Below, piece after piece: positions 15,556-17,337 of a DNA stretch of 17,337 bases. Origin of the DNA: Sulfuritalea sp. GTDB lineage: Bacteria > Pseudomonadota > Gammaproteobacteria > Burkholderiales > Rhodocyclaceae. A model generated the notes under the pieces. The model saw nothing but the letters and a program-made list of their open reading frames with translations. It had not been told where the DNA came from and ran no database searches. Each line of letters opens with the position of its first letter. Within the stretch, counting starts at the first letter, position 1. A program made the translations under genes and the position numbers. The stretch lies in contig JAIPCS010000049.1 of assembly GCA_021738105.1 (NCBI GenBank), forward strand, positions 1 through 17,337, given 5' to 3'.

Positions 15556-16530
15556 CTACATCCATTTATTTCGCTTGAACAGCCACACCTGCGCGGCCGC
15601 GACGATCACCAACAGGACGCAGAAGATGGTGAAGGCCCAGTGATTCTCCGTGCCAGGAATGCCGCCAACATTGATACCCAGTAACCCGGTCAGAAGGCCA
15701 AGTGGCAGAAAGATCCCCGCAACGATTGACAGTATGTACATCGTCTTGTTCATTTGCTCCGCCAGACGAGCATTGAGCTCCTCCTGCGTTACGGTTGCCC
15801 GATCCCGAATAGCATCAAGGTCTTCAACATAGCGCGTTGTGCGGTCTGCGATTTCCCTTAGACGCATGCGTTCCGTGTCGTTGAGCCAGTCAACCTTCTC
15901 GTTGTGCAGACGCGCCATTACGTCGCGCTGCGGCGCCAGATAGCGGCGCAGCATGATGGCGGCCCGGCGAATATTCGCGATCTTCTGGCGAAGTTCGTAG
16001 GTTTGCTCGGCAATCACTTCGTCTTCGAGTGCATCAACGGAGTCGTCCACGTCGGAGATGACGCCACCCATTCGCAGCACAAGGCGATCGGCCAGCTCCT
16101 CCAAAAACTCGCCCGAACCGACCGGGCCGCTTCCTGCCTCAACAGCCTGACGAATATCGTCGACCGCCATCACACGACGGTGCCGTAACGTCACGATGCA
16201 ATCTGAATCGATCCAGAAACGAATGGACACCATGTCCTCCGGATCCTTTCCCGGATTGAGATTCACACCGCGCAGAATCACCAGCATCCCACCCTTGTGC
16301 ACCAAGCTCCTCGGACGGGTTTCTTCTGCCGTCAATGCCTCAACGATGACAGGCTCAATCCCGCTATCGTTTTGCAGCCAGTCTCTCGCAGCACTTCCGG
16401 TGTAGTCCAGATGAACCCAAAGAGTTCCGTCCCCTGGACGCCACTTTCTTACACTGTCCAGTTCCAGTCGCCTGCCTCCCCCGCTACCGTTCAGTGCGAA
16501 GGCAAAGATAAGTCCGTCGTTGTCGTTCAT
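15556..16530 (-). CDS. zntB: ZntB-type zinc transporter, CorA family
   Basis: A 324-residue CorA-superfamily metal transporter, close to the 327 residues of E. coli ZntB. The N-terminal ~255 residues form the cytoplasmic funnel, rich in charged helices (about 140-255). Two C-terminal membrane helices lie at about 264-285 and 299-317. Between them is the signature GINVGGIPG (285-293), the ZntB form of the GxN pore motif (GMN in CorA). The protein ends in a basic FKRNKWM tail. This favours Zn2+ or another divalent cation over Mg2+. The ATG at 16530 has GGAG 9 nt upstream. Its promoter region is partly taken up by an IS110 remnant that begins within about 50 bp, so its control may be altered. 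Confidence 0.92.
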   Translation of the reverse strand: MNDNDGLIFAFALNGSGGGRRLELDSVRKWRPGDGTLWVHLDYTGSAARDWLQNDSGIEPVIVEALTAEETRPRSLVHKGGMLVILRGVNLNPGKDPEDMVSIRFWIDSDCIVTLRHRRVMAVDDIRQAVEAGSGPVGSGEFLEELADRLVLRMGGVISDVDDSVDALEDEVIAEQTYELRQKIANIRRAAIMLRRYLAPQRDVMARLHNEKVDWLNDTERMRLREIADRTTRYVEDLDAIRDRATVTQEELNARLAEQMNKTMYILSIVAGIFLPLGLLTGLLGINVGGIPGTENHWAFTIFCVLLVIVAAAQVWLFKRNKWM

Positions 16531-16576
16531 AGGTCTATGCTCCTGTGCCGAACGCTGATGTCACCGGCGCAGCGCG

Positions 16577-16683
16577 GTTGTATCGCGCGGTGTCCAGGGT
16601 CTGATGGGAAGGACTCCCCCGTTTGTTGGCGCACTGTATGCGCGACTGAAGCTCATTGGTCGTGGGTGTCAGCACCGTACAAC
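16577..16683 (+). ncRNA. Candidate relic bridge-RNA-type structured leader
   Basis: The span is closed by a split inverted repeat: GTTGTA (16577-16582) with TACAAC (16678-16683), and CGGTG (16588-16592) with CACCG (16673-16677), 11 bp in all with a 5-nt bulge. Inside are GGGA/TCCC (16606-16609, 16615-16618), GCGCA/TGCGC (16629-16633, 16639-16643), and a competing 6-bp stem with one G-U pair (16641-16646, 16659-16664) around a 12-nt loop. A small GGTG/CACC hairpin (16665-16676) competes with the closing stem. IS110 elements are known to encode a guide ('bridge') RNA upstream of the transposase, and position and structure fit. Whether it is transcribed or was ever functional is inference. Confidence 0.4.
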
Positions 16684-16701
16684 TCCAAGGAGGAATCCAA
16701 A

Positions 16702-16854
16702 ATGCATGCTACTACCGTAGCCGTTGATCTTGCAAAAAACGTCTTCCAACTGGCCATCGTCGATGCGTCCTTGAAGGTTGTCGAATCCCGTCGCCTGACA
16801 CGTATCCGGTTCAAGCGCTGGCTGGACGCTTACCGTCCACCGGATAGTTTGGTA
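16702..16854 (+). pseudogene. IS110-family transposase, N-terminal fragment
   Basis: The fragment begins MHATTVAVDLAKNVFQLAI, the IS110 transposase start, with D9 as the first acidic residue of the RuvC-like DEDD catalytic domain. It continues with VVESRRLTRIRFKRW, which also matches the family, and loses similarity after about residue 51 (PDSLV). A full transposase is about 300-400 residues, so most of the catalytic domain, including the other acidic residues and the C-terminal Ser-containing Tnp20 domain, is missing. A strong ribosome site (AAGGAGG, about 16687-16693) still precedes the ATG. The frame happens to stay open across the antisense of the HU gene, but those residues are not transposase. 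Confidence 0.85.
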
Positions 16855-16855
16855 A

Positions 16856-16891
16856 TCCACAAAAACAAAGGGCAACCCGCAGGTTGCCCTT
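16856..16891 (-). terminator. Rho-independent terminator of the HU gene
   Basis: A 10-bp stem (16868-16877 with 16882-16891), core GGGCAACC/GGTTGCCC, has a 4-nt loop (CGCA) and on the minus strand is followed by TTTGTTTTTG (16858-16867). It lies 21 bp after the HU stop. On the plus strand no T-tract follows, so it is directional. It abuts the truncated end of the IS110 fragment. Confidence 0.9.
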
Positions 16892-16912
16892 CTGACTACC
16901 AGACCGACAGGA

Positions 16913-17299
16913 TTACTTTTTCTTGGCGGCGGCTTTCTTGGCTGCCGGCTTTGCGGCGGGTTTCTTCGCGGCAGGCTTTTTGGCGGCTGGCTTTTTGGCA
17001 GCGGCCTTCTTTGCCACCGGCTTCTTGCCGGCAACCGCAGCCTTCAATCCGGCACCTGCGGAAAACTTCGGCACGGATTTCGCCGCAATTTTCAGAGCAG
17101 CACCGGTCTTTGGATTCTTGCCTGTACGCGCAGCGCGCTTGACGGACTTGAACGTACCGAAACCGATCAGGGCTACCGGATTGCCGGCGGAAATCACTGA
17201 GGTAATGACTTCGGTCATGGCATCAATTGCCTTGTTGACGGCGGCCTTGGAAAGTTCGGCACGCTCGGCTACTGCTTCAATCAGTTCGCTTTTGTTCAT
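16913..17299 (-). CDS. HU-family DNA-binding protein with histone H1-like C-terminal tail
   Basis: A 128-residue protein: residues 1-90 are an HU/IHF-type fold, and about 91-128 are a low-complexity Lys/Ala/Pro tail. The HU core shows MNKSELIEAVAERAELSKAAV at the start (helix 1-2), the signature GFGTFKSVKRAARTGKNPKTG (46-66) that carries the DNA-binding beta-arm, and a Lys-rich end to the fold. The tail is built from AAKKP-type repeats, resembling eukaryotic histone H1 C-termini and seen in HU variants of some betaproteobacteria. HU bends DNA and compacts the nucleoid; the tail probably adds non-specific, charge-based binding. The ATG at 17299 has GGGGGAA 5 nt upstream. A terminator follows 21 bp after the stop, so it is likely monocistronic. 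The promoter is outside or at the window edge. Confidence 0.93.
   Translation of the reverse strand: MNKSELIEAVAERAELSKAAVNKAIDAMTEVITSVISAGNPVALIGFGTFKSVKRAARTGKNPKTGAALKIAAKSVPKFSAGAGLKAAVAGKKPVAKKAAAKKPAAKKPAAKKPAAKPAAKKAAAKKK
16916..17029 (-). repeat. In-frame low-complexity repeat coding the HU tail
   Basis: These bases encode the Lys/Ala/Pro tail in repeated units close to AAKKP (about 38 residues). The DNA is correspondingly repetitive and rich in CTT, GGC and GCC triplets on the plus strand, so tail length may change by slippage or recombination between related strains. Confidence 0.7.
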
Positions 17300-17337
17300 C
17301 GAGTTCCCCCTTTGGTTTAGAAAGGCGCATTGTTCCA

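Larger units (their letters stand above)
16575..16854 (+). mobile_element. Truncated IS110-family element (left part only)
   Basis: This segment holds a non-coding leader (to 16701) and the first ~51 codons of an IS110-family transposase. The leader is typical in size for the IS110 group, where the left non-coding end encodes the bridge RNA. The left boundary is not precisely visible and could lie anywhere between about 16545 and 16577. The right side ends abruptly against the HU terminator region at about 16855, and no right end or remaining transposase is present. The element should be immobile. Confidence 0.6.

Noticed and set aside
16856..16891. HU terminator stem as an IS right end or attachment site
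   Set aside because: The stem with a minus-strand T-tract 21 bp after the HU stop is fully explained as a rho-independent terminator.
16916..17029. Repetitive DNA as a CRISPR array or tandem repeat locus
   Set aside because: The repeats are in frame with HU and encode its Lys/Ala/Pro tail; there are no spacers.
16297..17142. 281-codon plus-strand frame across the zntB start, the IS110 fragment and the HU gene
   Set aside because: It joins antisense zntB, the leader, a transposase fragment and antisense HU. Only residues from the ATG at 16702 to about 16854 resemble a real protein.

Overview
The window looks like a chromosomal stretch of a betaproteobacterium, possibly Rhodocyclales or Nitrosomonadales-like. 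This is inferred from protein flavour and GC-rich coding; no 16S gene or other phylogenetic marker is present to confirm it. The genes are tightly packed, and I see no rRNA, tRNA, CRISPR array or phage genes.

Layout. (1) Bases 1-969: the 3' part of an AmmeMemoRadiSam-system radical SAM gene, cut by the window edge. (2) 1269-2696: a membrane-anchored HD-GYP c-di-GMP phosphodiesterase. (3) 2813-4173, minus strand: a luciferase-like flavin monooxygenase preceded by a small conserved gene of unknown function. (4) 4290-8334, minus strand: a probable transport/catabolic unit reading VOC protein, then dctP, dctQ, dctM (TRAP transporter), then a bacteriohemerythrin 9 nt after dctM. A LysR regulator (8488-9402) is divergent to it and probably controls it. 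(5) 9504-15333, plus strand: mfd, a class I DAHP synthase (AroF-like) overlapping the mfd stop by one base, and a DUF1015 gene. (6) 15556-16530, minus: a ZntB-type CorA-family metal transporter. (7) 16575-16854: a decayed IS110-family element that keeps its non-coding leader and the first ~51 codons of its transposase. (8) 16913-17299, minus: an HU protein with a histone H1-like Lys/Ala tail and a clear rho-independent terminator.

How they work together. The TRAP/VOC/LysR/hemerythrin block is the most coherent functional unit. A periplasmic receptor and two membrane subunits would import an organic acid, the VOC enzyme may act on it or a derivative, LysR would sense it, and the O2-binding hemerythrin may buffer or sense oxygen. 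The substrate cannot be read from sequence. Sampled lines of this block are less GC-rich than mfd, which would fit acquisition by transfer. The mfd-aroF-DUF1015 group is ordinary housekeeping arranged as a likely transcription unit.

Most worth a second look are the IS110 remnant, whose leader (16577-16683) is closed by a split inverted repeat and resembles a relic bridge-RNA-type structured RNA; the hemerythrin coupled to a TRAP operon; and a 10-bp perfect inverted repeat in the convergent gap at 15334-15555. I found no clear new multi-gene defence or mobile system.
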